In this document: in pieces, positions 39,401 through 46,797 of the stretch
Layout of the letters: every line of letters begins with the position of its first letter
Numbering within the stretch: the first letter of the stretch is position 1
Source of the DNA: Flavobacterium pisciphilum
GTDB lineage: Bacteria > Bacteroidota > Bacteroidia > Flavobacteriales > Flavobacteriaceae
Assembly: GCF_020905345.1 (NCBI RefSeq)
Contig: NZ_JAJJMO010000001.1
Span: forward strand, 3,472,001-3,536,000
Length of the DNA stretch: 64,000 bases
Direction of reading: 5' to 3'
Notes under the pieces: generated by a model
What the model was told of the DNA's origin: nothing
What the model saw: the letters and a program-made list of their open reading frames with translations, nothing else
The model's database searches: none
Program-made: the position numbers and the translations under genes

Positions 39401-40271
39401 GTGAAATTCTTTTCCCATCTCCTCCCTGAGTCGTTATATAATAGTATGATTTGTTGTCGTATAAATTATTGTAGGTTTTACTTTCGTTACTCCAAGTGTC
39501 TACGCCTTCTGCATAAAATAAGATGTAGTCATCATTGTCAAAGCTTCCGTCGTTTTCTCCAATAATTTGAATGGCATTTTCTATTAAGTCATTTGGGTAA
39601 TAGGTGGCATTAGATAAAGGAAGCATTCTTCCTCCATTGCCGTATATTTTTATTTTTTTGGGATTGGTTTTTGTTAGGTCTGAGTTTATGCTTTGTAAGA
39701 AGCTTTTAGAGATTTTATAAACTCCTGATTTTTCAACATAAAATCGGTACCAATCTCCTGATGATAATACCGAATTGGAAATGCTTGCGCTTTTTCTAGT
39801 CAATGATGTTCTTGAAGAAGTGTTGTTTTGAGAGCTAGCTACTATATTATAGGTAAAGGATTTTACCCTTTTGTATCCATTTCCATCATTGATTATTGGA
39901 GATAGCGTTAGTAAAGCTTGATTTATTCCTCTTGCAGATGAAATTCTTATCGACTCATTGGTTGCTTTTGGTATGTTTTTTAGGGTTAAATCACCAAGTT
40001 GATTCTCTGAAATTGTTTCATAGATTATATTGGATAATTGAACGCTGCTGTTTTCAGAATAATTAGATTGTGTAAGGTTTAAAGTATATAAAATAGACTT
40101 TGTTTCGGCGTTTAAATAGTAATTATTACCCGAAAACAAAGGAGCATTTACAATAAAGTCTCCAAAATACATGTCTTTTTTGTCAAGCCAATTTAAAATG
40201 ACATCGTCTTTTGTTTGAGCAAAAGAGTTGATATATAATAAGATAAAAAAAGTAAGTAGTGTCTTTTTCAT
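36429..40271 (-). CDS. porU: Type IX secretion system C-terminal signal peptidase/sortase PorU
   Basis: 1280 aa. I chose ATG 40271, which gives the signal peptide MKKTLLTFFILLYINSFAQ; the frame is open about 40 codons further, but that stretch is not signal-like and covers the spacer shared with gldJ. A C25 (gingipain-like) cysteine protease domain sits in the middle, with catalytic H791 in LGHGGEDG and C825 in TITCEFSRF. A C-terminal domain follows, ending with a FlgD-like/T9SS-type strand (NYPNPFTTYTEFWFSHN ... GVYIYKLTVKS). PorU removes the T9SS C-terminal domain of cargo and attaches cargo to the surface. Confidence 0.94.
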   Translation of the reverse strand: MKKTLLTFFILLYINSFAQTKDDVILNWLDKKDMYFGDFIVNAPLFSGNNYYLNAETKSILYTLNLTQSNYSENSSVQLSNIIYETISENQLGDLTLKNIPKATNESIRISSARGINQALLTLSPIINDGNGYKRVKSFTYNIVASSQNNTSSRTSLTRKSASISNSVLSSGDWYRFYVEKSGVYKISKSFLQSINSDLTKTNPKKIKIYGNGGRMLPLSNATYYPNDLIENAIQIIGENDGSFDNDDYILFYAEGVDTWSNESKTYNNLYDNKSYYYITTQGGDGKRISQMQPPTGSSTINISTFDDRQFHEKDLTNIAHLGREWYGEAFDINNEQEFDFGFPNIDTSIPVKIQVKTAAASFTNTSFKITANGQDIGNINLGSLSPTSDIKFFTDSLPSNKTFTGAENIKIKLSYNNSGVPGSKGYLDRISLIAKRKLQGYGKQFPFQYDLADSSIGIINYNITNTAGITQIWDVTDLYNVTTIENSNQSTINFKAQLGEVRKYIALDPSDYYIPYKENKSKISNQNLKGTLLKNNQGAFQDIDYVIITPSFLFNQAEKLATFHRSYSNLSVKVITIESIYQEFSSGKQDIAAIRNCIKYIYDNASTPEKRIKYVNLFGDASYDYKNRINNNGNIVPIYHSLKSNTSGESSFASDDFYGLMDNNEGNITSFFGGIDLAVGRMLVNDTKQASEMVNKVLEYHDIKSFGNWKNNFVLIADDSDKASDATLQSRQNKLADVITTEKPFFNVDKIFLDSYVEEASAGGARYPKARTDLFNAFEKGALVFNYLGHGGEDGLAGERIWEKSDGQNLNNQYKYPLFITITCEFSRFDDPTRPTAGEYTYWNPRGGAIAMLTTTRSIGQYSAENFNDILSKNLLSYGSNQYTTISESLRISKNSNPSSSSNVIVYIGDPAIMLAIPKPKIKLTKVNDVVISQPIDDFKSLAKIKLSGEITDENNNLLTNYNGELTTAIFDKIITASTLNNNGFSSPMQFNTLGETIFRGSASITNGLFEFSFVVPRDIRIPLGNGKISFYSKKQQLLENQTGYDSTIKIGGINENAPKDNNSPKVQLYMNDETFVSGGVTNESPFLLANLEDENGINTASGIGHDIVAILDGDVSNPYILNDYYQTKLDDYTHGTLRFPFRNLAVGLHTVSVTAWDVYNNPVTAEIQFIVSGDDTITLTHVLNYPNPFTTYTEFWFSHNRPYEPLEVQIQVMTITGKVVWTKNQIITTEGFLSRDITWNGRDDFGDRIGKGVYIYKLTVKSNTTNKKAEKIEKLVIL

Positions 40272-40332
40272 TGTATGTGTTAACGAAAATATCATTGTTA
40301 TATTATGGTAAGTAAAAATATGGTATTTAGTG

Positions 40333-40362
40333 TTATAGTAAATAATAAAAAGTATATTTTTG
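40333..40362 (+). promoter_or_regulatory. Candidate promoter of gldJ
   Basis: TTA (one mismatch to TTG) at 40333-40335, 19-nt spacer, TATTTTTG at 40355-40362. It predicts a leader of about 126 nt before gldJ and lies in the 222-bp spacer divergent from porU. Confidence 0.5.
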
Positions 40363-40493
40363 CGTTCGAGTAATGTAAGATGATTTGACAAAAATCGGGT
40401 ACATGAAATATTTATAATTGTTTTTATAATTGATGTTGCAAATTAATTTTAATTATTATATTGCAGCACCTAAATTATTACCTACTAAAGAGT

Positions 40494-42179
40494 ATGAAAG
40501 TAAACAAAATTATGGCCTTACAGTTAATGTTATCGATGACATTAGTTCTGGGAATGGCTAGCTGTAGTAAAAAATCTAGTTCAAGTGCATCAAGAGCTAC
40601 GGGTTGGGATGTTAATAGTATTAATGGAACAGCACAAAATGTTTCTAATAAAAAACAACAAGCAGGACCGGGATTAGTTTTTGTAGAAGGAGGAACATTT
40701 ACCATGGGTAAAGTTCAGGATGATGTTATGCATGATTGGAATAATACGCCAACACAACAACACGTTCAGTCTTTCTATATGGATGAGACTGAGGTGACAA
40801 ATATGATGTATTTAGAATATCTTGAGTGGTTGAAAAAAGTTTTCCCACCTACTGAAGATAATTACAAACATATATATGAAGGAGCTTCGCCAGATACTTT
40901 GGTTTGGAGAAATCGTTTAGGTTATAATGAAACAATGACTAACAACTACTTAAGACATCCTGCATACGCAAACTACCCAGTAGTAGGTGTAAACTGGATT
41001 CAAGCAGTTGAATTTAGTAAATGGAGAACAAATCGTGTGAACGAAGCTGTTCTTGAGAAAAACGGATACCTTAAAAAAGGCGCTAAAACAAATGATGTTA
41101 ACGCTGAAAGTAACTTTAATACAGAAACATATTTAATCGCACCTACATCTACATTTGGTGGAAACGAGGAAATTGTTTTAAAAGAAGGTAAAAAAGTAAG
41201 AAGAGCTAAAAAAGGAGAAACTGCTGAAGAGCCTAAAAATGTTTATGCACAGCGTTCTTCTGGAATTATCTTGCCAGAATATAGATTGCCTACAGAGGCT
41301 GAGTGGGAATATGCTGCTGCTGCTGATGTTGGACAAAGAGAATACAATATCTATAAAGGACAAAAGAAATATCCTTGGTCTGGAGATTATACTCGTTCTG
41401 GAAAAAGAGCAACTAGAGGAGATCAATTGGCAAACTTTAAACAAGGAAATGGTGATTATGGTGGTATAGCTGGATGGTCTGATGACGGTGCAGATATTAC
41501 AAACGAAGTTAAAAAATATCCTGCAAATGATTTTGGATTGTATGATATGGCTGGAAACGTAGCCGAATGGGTTGCCGATGTTTACAGACCTCTTATTGAT
41601 AATGAAGCAAATGACTTTAACTACTTTAGAGGTAACCTTTATGCTAAGAATAAAATTGGTAAAGATGGTAAAGTAGAAATCGTTACTAAAGAAACTATCA
41701 AATACGATACATTAAGTAATGGTAAAATTGTTGCTAGAAATTTCCCTGGAGATATCGCACAAGTACCAGTTGATGAGCAAGAAACTTATTTAAGACAAAA
41801 CTTCTCTACAAGTGATAATATCAACTATAGAGATGGAGATAAGCAATCGACTAAGTATTATGATTTTGGTGGATCTGGAGAGGAAACTGCTGCAGAAAAA
41901 GCAAAACAAGCTATGTATAATTCTCCTAAACATAATGTAACAACAGATAGTTTAGGTAACATGGTTAGAAAATATGACAAGTCTAGCAAAAGAACAACTT
42001 TAGTAAATGACAATGTTAGAGTTTACAAAGGAGGTTCTTGGAGAGATAGAGCATATTGGTTAGATCCAGCACAAAGAAGATATTTGCCTCAAGATATGGC
42101 AACTGATTATATTGGTTTCAGATGTGCAATGTCAAGAGTAGGACCAAAATCTGAAAAAAGAAAATCACCTAGAAATTAA
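40494..42179 (+). CDS. gldJ: Gliding motility lipoprotein GldJ
   Basis: 561 aa from ATG 40494, which gives a lipoprotein signal with lipobox LGMASC (an in-frame codon at 40461 would add 11 non-signal residues). The mature protein has a formylglycine-generating-enzyme/sulfatase-modifying-factor fold: GLVFVEGGTFTMGKVQDDVMHDWNNTPTQQHVQSFYMDETEVTN early, LPTEAEWEYAAAA in the middle, and VRVYKGGSWRDRAYWLDPAQRRYLPQDMATDYIGFRCA at the end. In Flavobacterium GldJ is needed for gliding and stabilises the GldK/T9SS ring. It is divergent from porU and followed by murF. Confidence 0.95.
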   Translation: MKVNKIMALQLMLSMTLVLGMASCSKKSSSSASRATGWDVNSINGTAQNVSNKKQQAGPGLVFVEGGTFTMGKVQDDVMHDWNNTPTQQHVQSFYMDETEVTNMMYLEYLEWLKKVFPPTEDNYKHIYEGASPDTLVWRNRLGYNETMTNNYLRHPAYANYPVVGVNWIQAVEFSKWRTNRVNEAVLEKNGYLKKGAKTNDVNAESNFNTETYLIAPTSTFGGNEEIVLKEGKKVRRAKKGETAEEPKNVYAQRSSGIILPEYRLPTEAEWEYAAAADVGQREYNIYKGQKKYPWSGDYTRSGKRATRGDQLANFKQGNGDYGGIAGWSDDGADITNEVKKYPANDFGLYDMAGNVAEWVADVYRPLIDNEANDFNYFRGNLYAKNKIGKDGKVEIVTKETIKYDTLSNGKIVARNFPGDIAQVPVDEQETYLRQNFSTSDNINYRDGDKQSTKYYDFGGSGEETAAEKAKQAMYNSPKHNVTTDSLGNMVRKYDKSSKRTTLVNDNVRVYKGGSWRDRAYWLDPAQRRYLPQDMATDYIGFRCAMSRVGPKSEKRKSPRN

Positions 42180-42198
42180 GAAATTTAATAATAGTAAT

Positions 42199-42226
42199 AA
42201 AAGCCCTTTGATTAGGGCTTTTATTG
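42199..42226 (+). terminator. Terminator of gldJ
   Basis: AAAAGCCCT pairs with AGGGCTTTT around a 6-nt loop, followed by ATTGTTTT. It is a short stem, so readthrough to murF 20 bp later is possible. Confidence 0.65.
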
Positions 42227-42244
42227 TTTTAAATCTGTTTTAAA

Positions 42245-43528
42245 ATGGATATTGCTTACATTCATAATTTATTTTTACAATGCCAGTCAGTTTCTACTGA
42301 TACGCGTAAAATAGAGTTAAATTCAATGTTTTTTGCTATTAAAGGAGATAACTTTGATGCAAACACATTTGCAGAAGAGGCTTTGGAAAAAGGAGCCTTA
42401 TTTGTAGTAATTGATAATGCATCTTACTTTATTGATCAAAGAACAATTCTGGTTGAGAATAGTTTGATTGCGTTGCAAGAATTGGCAAAATTTCACCGAG
42501 CTTATTTGCAATTACCTATTATTGCTTTAACAGGAAGTAATGGTAAAACAACTACCAAAGAGTTAATAAATGTTGTGCTTTCAAAAAAGTACAAAACCAA
42601 AGCGACAATTGGGAATTTAAATAATCACATTGGTGTTCCATTAACATTATTGTCATTTACAAAAGATACTGAAATTGGTATTGTAGAAATGGGTGCAAAT
42701 CATAAAAAAGAAATTGAGTTTTTATGTGAATTGGCGCAACCTGATTTTGGATATATAACTAATTTTGGGAAAGCACACCTTGAAGGATTCGGAGGAATAG
42801 AAGGTGTTATAGAAGGAAAAAGCGAACTGTATAAGTATCTTTCTGTAAACAATAAAATCGCTTTTGTTAATCTTGACGATCCAATTCAAGTAGAAAGAAC
42901 TACTGCAATCAAGAATTTTACATTTGGTTATAAAAAAGCCAATGCTGATGTTGTTATAAATACTATTACAGCTAATCCTTTTGTGGTTTTAGGTTTTGAT
43001 CACCAAACAATTACTTCGCATCTAATAGGGCTTTATAATGCTAATAATATAAGTGCTGCGCTATCAATTGGTAAATACTTTAAAATAGAGGATTCGGCTA
43101 TAAAAGAAGCTTTAGAAAGTTATATTCCTGAGAACAATCGTTCGCAATTATTAACCAAGGGAACTAACGAAATTATTCTTGATGCATATAATGCAAATCC
43201 TAGTAGTATGGCGGTTGCGATTGAAAATTTTATTCAATTAGAGAAGCCAAATAAAGTTATGATTTTAGGGGATATGTTTGAGCTTGGATCTGAAAGCGAG
43301 CAAGAACATAAAGCTATTGTAACATCGCTTTTGGATGAGAATAAGACCAAAAGTTATTTTATAGGACCTTCTTTTTACAAACATAAAATCGAAAAAGCGA
43401 ACCTGTATTTCTTTGATTCATTTGATGCTTTTGTAGCTTATCTTGTAACGGTACCTTTTAATGAGCAAACAATGCTTATTAAGGGCTCTCGTGGGATGGC
43501 TCTAGAAAGAACATTGAATTTTATATAA
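42245..43528 (+). CDS. murF: UDP-N-acetylmuramoyl-tripeptide--D-alanyl-D-alanine ligase
   Basis: 427 aa cytoplasmic ligase that adds D-Ala-D-Ala to the peptidoglycan precursor. The Mur-ligase P-loop is TGSNGKTTTKE (G97-T103), with the STDTRK substrate motif at about residues 17-22, EMGANHKKEI in the central domain, and the C-terminal DAYNANPSSM motif typical of MurF. It follows gldJ closely, an arrangement I recall from other Flavobacterium genomes. Confidence 0.94.
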   Translation: MDIAYIHNLFLQCQSVSTDTRKIELNSMFFAIKGDNFDANTFAEEALEKGALFVVIDNASYFIDQRTILVENSLIALQELAKFHRAYLQLPIIALTGSNGKTTTKELINVVLSKKYKTKATIGNLNNHIGVPLTLLSFTKDTEIGIVEMGANHKKEIEFLCELAQPDFGYITNFGKAHLEGFGGIEGVIEGKSELYKYLSVNNKIAFVNLDDPIQVERTTAIKNFTFGYKKANADVVINTITANPFVVLGFDHQTITSHLIGLYNANNISAALSIGKYFKIEDSAIKEALESYIPENNRSQLLTKGTNEIILDAYNANPSSMAVAIENFIQLEKPNKVMILGDMFELGSESEQEHKAIVTSLLDENKTKSYFIGPSFYKHKIEKANLYFFDSFDAFVAYLVTVPFNEQTMLIKGSRGMALERTLNFI

Positions 43529-43542
43529 TAAGACTAATATAT

Positions 43543-43575
43543 AAAAAAGCCATCTAAATTTAGATGGCTTTTTTT
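43543..43575. terminator. Bidirectional terminator, murF / PUL regulator
   Basis: A perfect 32-bp palindrome (AAAAAAGCCATCTAAA and its complement), 14 bp after murF and 3 bp after the end of the convergent regulator gene. Confidence 0.92.
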
Positions 43576-43577
43576 GT

Positions 43578-46448
43578 TTAGATACTCATCAAAAAACCAA
43601 TAAGGTTTTCTTTTTTGTTTAGTTCTAGTTTTTTTCTTAATCGGTAACGAGCTAACTCAACTCCTCCATTTGAAATATTCATGATTTCGGCAATTTCTTT
43701 GGTTGACATATTCATTAATAAATAAGTCGCTAAATCTAGTTCTCTAGGTGAAATTTTAGGGTATTTTTCTTTTAAGCGCTTCAAGAATTCAAAATGCACA
43801 TTTTTTATGTGCTTTTCTAAATCTTTCCAACTCTTATCCGTATTTACTTCTTTGGTAATGCTTTTATTAAGCTTGGTGAACTGAAATTTTGTTGACTCAT
43901 CGAATGTTTCACTGTCAATTTCTTTTAGTTTATGTATAATCCCGTTTAGTATTTTATTTTTCTTTACTACTTGTAACGAGTTATTAACTAGTTCTTTGTC
44001 TTTTGTGAGTATTTTTATCTGAAGCTTGTCATTTTTTAATTTTTCAATTTCTTTTTCTAATTGATATTGTTCTTGTCTTATTTTGGATTCTTTCTCAAGA
44101 TATAGTCTTCGTTGCTCAATGGTTTCGTAATATTTGTTTTTTCTAATTTTCATTTTGATACGATAAGAGGTAGAATAGATCCCCATCAGTATAAGAATAA
44201 AATAAATGATGTAGGCTAAAGGATGTCTGTACCAAGGTGGGGAAATGATAAATGGTATCATATCTACTTCGGACTGTATTCCGTAGCTGTTTCTTACCTT
44301 TACTTTCATATTGTAATGCCCCTCAATTAAGTTGGTGTATTCTTTTACTGATATTGTTGACCAATTACTCCAATTTTCATCAAAAGGTTCCAATTGATAG
44401 GAGTATTCTACATTTTCAAGACTTTCATAAGTAGGGGATGAAAAAGTAAATCGTACATGATTTGATGCGTAAGGGACTGAATATTTCTCTTGAACTTTTG
44501 TTTGATTTCCAAACGTCAAAGTGTCGTTTGCGTATGTAAAGGTTCGAATGAAAACAGTAGGCTTTGTTACAGTATTGTTTATTAGTTGTGAATCATAATG
44601 GGCTAATCCATTCGTTAGTCCAATGAAAATATTTTCTGGGTCAATAGTGTTGACAGAAAGATAGTTGGTTACTAGGTTGCCTGTTAAGTTTGAAAATGGA
44701 GCAACAACATTTTTATAACTACCATCCGATGATTTAACAAGTTCGCCTAAAGATTCGTTGAATACATACCAGAGATTACCATTTGAGTCTTCAAAAAGTG
44801 AGCTAATAGTTGGGATGTCTTTAAAAACTTGAGTCATTTTTTTATCCTTAAAGAAAGCTTCTTGTTCTTTTGAGTATTTATAAAAATGATTGTTGGTTTG
44901 AAAATAAAGACTCTTATTTATTTTTTGAATGCTTCCCATACCTTTTTCGCCGGGTAGATTATGAATTTTTTTTATTGATTTGAATCTCTTTAAATCTTCA
45001 GATAATTCCATTTGATATAAAAACTCGTCTTTTTTTAACCATAAATAGTTGTTGTCAAGTTCAAATAAATTAGAGGAGTTGCTAAATCCCGTAATTTGAT
45101 TTCGAAATTCTATTCCAGTAGTCGTTTTTTCAAATAGTGCAAAACCATTATAATTTGATCCTATTATGTAGTTGGGGTGATTAGGAATTGTTTTAAAACC
45201 AAAATAGCCATTTTTGTCTAATATTTTTATTGCCTTATTGCCTTTTATAATTAACGCACCTCTATTGTTGGCGCATATTAATTCGTTATTAATAACCTGA
45301 ATATTCCATGTCTGTGTATTTGTACCTTCTACAAGTGAGAAAGCATCTTCTTTAAAAGCGGTATTCCATGCATGATAAAAGACACCTTGATTTGTTGCTA
45401 CATATAAATAGCCATCATAGATAATCGATGCATAGACTGTACTAATATCATAACTAAATCCAAAGTATGTAAATGGGGAACTCTCATTAATAAATGCAAT
45501 ACCGTTATCTAGTCCTAACCAAAGATTGTTTTTGTTGTCAATATACGATGTGAGTACAGTATTATTCTGTAACCCTTTTTTTCGATCTATATGTTGAATT
45601 ATTTTCCCATTTAAATCGGATATTATAATACCATTTAATACAGAATTTAAAACAATAAATTTATCTTTTATGGTAACACCTCCTAAGGAACTGTTTTTTC
45701 TTATAAATGCATTCGCTTCAGTGTCCCATGAGGTTAATTTTTCATTGCTGTAAATAAAGAGTCCTTTTTCTAAAGTAGCGATAAGGATTTTGTTGTCAGG
45801 CATTTTAAACATAGCCCATACCTCAATATTGTTTAATGATGTTGTACCTTTTAATGGATATAACTTTTCATTCTTATATTCTAATATACCAAGTGATTTG
45901 TCTTGAATATAGACTTTGTTATTTATTTGAAATGAAAACTGAAAGCGTTTAGGCGCTTGAATGATTTTGATTTTATTGTCTTTGAAGATGTATATCTTGG
46001 TAAACGATTGAAAAATCACTTCGTCTTTAGTGATATGAATTTTCCATAAAAAATCTAGTTCTTGATTATTTGTAGATTTAAGTAGTTTAGATAATGAGGT
46101 GTATTTTAATTTGCCTTTCGAGTCTGCTTGAAAATAACCAAATTCTTTATAGCCACCTACATATATCCTGTCAGCATTGTCAACTTTTACAGATCGTACA
46201 GATGTAGAATTAGGTAAGAGGTATTTAGTCCATGAGGAACCATCAAATTGTAAAAGACCACTATTGTTGGCAAAATATAGATTTCCATTTTTATCCTGAT
46301 CGATATCCCAGTTTTGAGTCGCGCCTTTGTATTCCGTTCGTTTGTAGTTTTGGATGTCTGGAACTCCAATGTTTTTAACTTGGGCTAATAATGCAGTTGA
46401 AAGCAATAACAAGGAAACTGTTGTGATCTTAAATTTTACAAAATTCAT
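43578..46448 (-). CDS. Membrane-spanning PUL regulator: propeller sensor, Y_Y_Y domain, LuxR-type HTH
   Basis: 956 aa. A signal peptide (about 1-22) leads to a large extracytoplasmic beta-propeller region (two-component-regulator-type repeats such as NLYFANNSGLLQFDG and NNLWLGLDNGIAFINE). A Y_Y_Y-type domain follows at about 675-735 (VEYSYQLEPFDENWSNWS), then one transmembrane helix at about 745-764, a coiled coil at about 775-840 and a C-terminal LuxR/GerE-like HTH from about 895 (KISPRELDLATYLLMNMSTKEIAEIMNIS). It resembles hybrid two-component systems in its sensor half but has no histidine kinase or receiver: the glycan signal would pass straight through the membrane to a DNA-binding domain. 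It faces away from susC and is the likely regulator of the PUL. Confidence 0.85.
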   Translation of the reverse strand: MNFVKFKITTVSLLLLSTALLAQVKNIGVPDIQNYKRTEYKGATQNWDIDQDKNGNLYFANNSGLLQFDGSSWTKYLLPNSTSVRSVKVDNADRIYVGGYKEFGYFQADSKGKLKYTSLSKLLKSTNNQELDFLWKIHITKDEVIFQSFTKIYIFKDNKIKIIQAPKRFQFSFQINNKVYIQDKSLGILEYKNEKLYPLKGTTSLNNIEVWAMFKMPDNKILIATLEKGLFIYSNEKLTSWDTEANAFIRKNSSLGGVTIKDKFIVLNSVLNGIIISDLNGKIIQHIDRKKGLQNNTVLTSYIDNKNNLWLGLDNGIAFINESSPFTYFGFSYDISTVYASIIYDGYLYVATNQGVFYHAWNTAFKEDAFSLVEGTNTQTWNIQVINNELICANNRGALIIKGNKAIKILDKNGYFGFKTIPNHPNYIIGSNYNGFALFEKTTTGIEFRNQITGFSNSSNLFELDNNYLWLKKDEFLYQMELSEDLKRFKSIKKIHNLPGEKGMGSIQKINKSLYFQTNNHFYKYSKEQEAFFKDKKMTQVFKDIPTISSLFEDSNGNLWYVFNESLGELVKSSDGSYKNVVAPFSNLTGNLVTNYLSVNTIDPENIFIGLTNGLAHYDSQLINNTVTKPTVFIRTFTYANDTLTFGNQTKVQEKYSVPYASNHVRFTFSSPTYESLENVEYSYQLEPFDENWSNWSTISVKEYTNLIEGHYNMKVKVRNSYGIQSEVDMIPFIISPPWYRHPLAYIIYFILILMGIYSTSYRIKMKIRKNKYYETIEQRRLYLEKESKIRQEQYQLEKEIEKLKNDKLQIKILTKDKELVNNSLQVVKKNKILNGIIHKLKEIDSETFDESTKFQFTKLNKSITKEVNTDKSWKDLEKHIKNVHFEFLKRLKEKYPKISPRELDLATYLLMNMSTKEIAEIMNISNGGVELARYRLRKKLELNKKENLIGFLMSI

Positions 46449-46666
46449 AATTTCATTATAATAGGTTTAAAGATTTGTTTCGTTTTTAAATGATTCTAAA
46501 AACCTTAAAATCTTAGGCTTAATACTGTTTTATTTTTGAAAATATACCTTACTAAAGCTAAAGTAATCGATTAATACTTATTGTAGTGTTTATTTTAATT
46601 TTATATTTTTTTTAAATATCATAATATGTTTTTTAAATATTTGTATATTAAGTAATTATTTTTTTT

Positions 46667-46714
46667 TTGATGTGTTTTTGTCTAGTCAGTTTTTCTATAT
46701 TGATGTGTTTTTGT
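46667..46714 (+). promoter_or_regulatory. Pair of 15-bp direct repeats upstream of susC (candidate operator)
   Basis: TTGATGTGTTTTTGT occurs identically at 46667-46681 and 46700-46714, 33 bp apart, i.e. about three helical turns on one face. The second copy ends 12 bp before the proposed -33 element. The rest of the 349-bp spacer (46449-46797) is AT-rich without an ORF. Confidence 0.65.
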
Positions 46715-46726
46715 AGTGATTATTAA

Positions 46727-46758
46727 TTGTATATAGTAAAATAAACTTCCTATTATTG
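46727..46758 (+). promoter_or_regulatory. Candidate susC promoter
   Basis: TTG (46727-46729), 21-nt spacer, TATTATTG (46751-46758; one mismatch to TAnnTTTG). It predicts a leader of about 34 nt. The imperfect -7 box suits an activator-dependent promoter. Confidence 0.5.
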
Positions 46759-46797
46759 TTTCAAATTACTAATTAATTAACCAAAATTTTTAGAAAA

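Noticed and set aside
36946..39565. Several plus-strand frames of 60-92 codons opposite porU
   Set aside because: They overlap the PorU catalytic region and show no conserved motifs or promoters.
46449..46660. A small RNA or leader peptide in the susC spacer
   Set aside because: Only AT-rich sequence was seen, with no stable hairpin followed by a T-run and no plausible ORF.
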